Origin: Siderastrea radians
Taxonomy: Eukaryota; Cnidaria; Anthozoa; Scleractinia; Rhizangiidae
DNA length: 64,000 bases
Direction: 5' to 3'
Assembly: GCA_964017195.1 (NCBI GenBank)
Contig: OZ024897.1
Location: 9,771,951 to 9,835,950, forward strand
The notes beneath the pieces were generated by a model. It saw nothing but the letters and a program-made list of their open reading frames with translations, had not been told where the DNA came from and made no database searches. How positions within the stretch are numbered: the stretch's first letter is position 1; every line of letters begins with the position of its first letter. Below, piece by piece: positions 62,674 to 64,000 of this stretch. Made by a program: the position numbers and the translations under genes.

Positions 62674-62745
62674 GTCTTTTTTTTTCATTTTTTTTTAGGG
62701 ATTTGTTTGGAAAGAGATTCCTTTTGGTCGAAAACGTATCTGTTG
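62606..62745 (+). repeat. (GGGGTC)n array with conserved flanks
   Basis: GTCAGTAAAACGCCGACTCGGAGTC leads into six or more GGGGTC units, then GTGTC, a T-run and GATTTGTTTGGAAA..CCTTTTGGTC. The same arrangement occurs inverted at 63830-63972. Confidence 0.8.
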
Positions 62746-62889
62746 TGATTCAACGGAAAATGTTTTTAAATAAATTGTCAAAAAATGGAACTGTGCATTT
62801 GACCTGAGCTTCCTTCAGTTGGCTCATTTTCCGGCAAAATGGTCACGTGGTCAATCATAAAGTCTTTTCCGCGTTTTCCTTTTACGAAC

Positions 62890-63105
62890 ATGGCGAAAGG
62901 ATGCAATTCTGGTAAGCAAGGAAATCCCATAGTTTGCTTGTCATTTGGGTCCATGTGCTTGAAACTTGATTTGTGAAGGGAAAAGTAAAATACTAAAATA
63001 AGCTGAAATCGCTTTTGTTACAGGTGTAGTTTTAAAGTTCGGCAGTCTTGTGAGCAGGCACTGGAAGGGACATCGGATAGATCAGGAGACCCTTGACGGA
63101 GAGAG
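62890..63105 (+). CDS. possible first two exons of an unrecognised plus-strand gene
   Basis: ATG 62890 opens a 22-bp exon (MAKGCNS, ending TCTG|GTAAGC at 62911). A second exon 63024-63105 has a CAG acceptor (TTTTGTTACAG) and an AG|GTTAAT donor. Phases fit and give VVLKFGSLVSRHWKGHR... in frame. Upstream lies a CACGTG box (62845-62852) and a GC-richer stretch. The remainder would lie beyond the window or in unrecognised exons. No family recognised. Confidence 0.35.
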
Positions 63106-63871
63106 GTTAATTAAACGTTTGGGTTCCAGAGTTTGCACACAATGGTGCCGGTGTCACAGCGGTTTGGAACCTTGAAGTTGAAGCAAAACTCTTTTATGAA
63201 TAGCGTATTCCGGACAATCCTTGGTTTAAAAACTGTTCTACTTCTCAATTAGTAAACAAACTTTCCTATTAGAACGCGAAAACTGACGCAAACATTTTGC
63301 CCATATTAAATAGATTTCAATAGATTCTTCGAACTTCTACGAAACCAGACGTATTTCCGGCTGTCGTTTCTCTCATTTTTTCCCCTGGTCTGCAGTCTGT
63401 AGTTTTCATTCCGCACTTTACCCGTAGTCTGCAGTCTGCATTATACCCCTGGTCCACAGTCTGCGTCTTACACTGACCGTTTGAGAAATGAAACGGAGAA
63501 ATTTTTGGAAATCAAAAACTCATTTGAGAAATCAAAAGGACACATTTTGGAAATCCAAAATGAAGCAAAATAAATCAAACAGTTTTTTAAAGAAATCAAA
63601 ATTTCATGGGGCCCCCATGCCGCCGTTCTTACTTAGGGTCGTCATGCAACGCTCCCCCCCCCCCCCCCAACTATCCTAAGTAAGACTGAACGGCTGCGTA
63701 GGAGACTAAAATTTCATTTGAGAAATCAAAAGTCGCACAAAACAAACCAAATCGAGACAAGACAAGAATCAAAAATAGTTTTTTTAGTGATACTCCACGA
63801 AAATATCGTAACAATGCTTTTTGACCAAAAGAAACCTATTTCCAAATAAATCGCAAAAAAAAAAAAACGAC

Positions 63872-63950
<79 letters not shown>

Positions 63951-64000
63951 GTCGGCGTTTTACTGACACCCCTTTTTGCTTCACAAATCGACCAAAGTAT
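63106..64000. other. host DNA at the right edge
   Basis: No supported exon. Contains repeats of GAAATCAAAA/GGAAATC (63485-63600), a C-run (63653-63668) and the inverted (GGGGTC)n-type array. Confidence 0.4.
63830..63972 (-). repeat. inverted (GGGGTC)n array, partner of 62606-62745
   Basis: On this strand it reads (CCCCGA)n, about 14 units (63867-63951), bordered by GAGTCGGCGTTTTACTGAC and an A-run with CAAATAAATCG; it is the reverse complement of the 62.6-kb arrangement. Confidence 0.85.

Larger units (their letters stand above)
59111..62889. other. host intergenic DNA
   Basis: AT-rich, no supported exon on either strand. Contains a (TTG)n microsatellite at 59237-59279 and a (GGGGTC)n array at ~62630-62677. 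Nothing else recognised. Confidence 0.5.

Noticed and set aside
1..64000. CRISPR arrays, bacterial operons, ribosome binding sites
   Set aside because: The regular repeats present are minisatellites or microsatellites; genes have eukaryotic introns, TATA boxes and poly(A) signals.

Overview
The window looks like nuclear DNA of an animal, most likely an anthozoan cnidarian (stony coral type). The host part is AT-rich and has two recognisable conserved metazoan genes split into many small GT-AG exons (RAD1 and CABIN1). It also carries tRNA-derived SINEs, several MITE-like families and microsatellites, and a duplicated intronless NHL-type gene. The coral assignment is an inference from gene style and repeats; there is no species marker.

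The centre (4980-26869) is a 21.9-kb Polinton/Maverick element (adintovirus-type endogenous dsDNA virus). It is bounded by an identical 6-bp target-site duplication (CCAGAG) and ~340-bp terminal inverted repeats, and is visibly more GC-rich than its flanks. All hallmark genes have long open frames: protein-primed DNA polymerase B, retroviral-type integrase with C-terminal chromodomain, packaging ATPase, adenain-like cysteine protease, double-jelly-roll major capsid protein, and two tandem penton-like minor capsid genes. Further genes are a parvovirus-type phospholipase A2 protein, a set of small Arg-rich core-like proteins with RGG motifs, a two-TM membrane protein, a Gly-rich protein, a zinc-finger (GRF-like) protein and a SLOG/LOG-type nucleotide-binding protein. 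Most genes run on the minus strand and are tightly packed or overlapping; many have their own TATA box inside the upstream gene. A tRNA-like Pol III gene with an abnormal extended anticodon arm sits between ATPase and protease. The right subterminal 1.2 kb is a mosaic of polB and TIR fragments in both orientations.

Left flank (1-4973): two minus-strand coding exons (1166-1236, 1947-2061), one MITE-like element and dispersed repeats. Right flank: an intact intronless NHL-repeat-type gene (27365-29086) and a tandem-duplicated, broken copy (30638-31900). Next come at least 19 minus-strand exons of a CABIN1-like gene (35374-51190), and head-to-head with it an 8-exon RAD1 gene (51403-58652, 285 aa). 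From 58.7 kb to the end there is no confident gene; possible first exons of a plus-strand gene lie at 62890-63105.

The element appears to have inserted in non-coding host DNA, possibly inside a very long CABIN1 intron. The element's genes cover replication (polB), integration (IN), packaging and maturation (ATPase, protease, basic core proteins), capsid (MCP, pentons) and possibly entry (PLA2). The SLOG protein, the two-TM protein and the tRNA-like gene are the least explained parts and the best candidates for something new.
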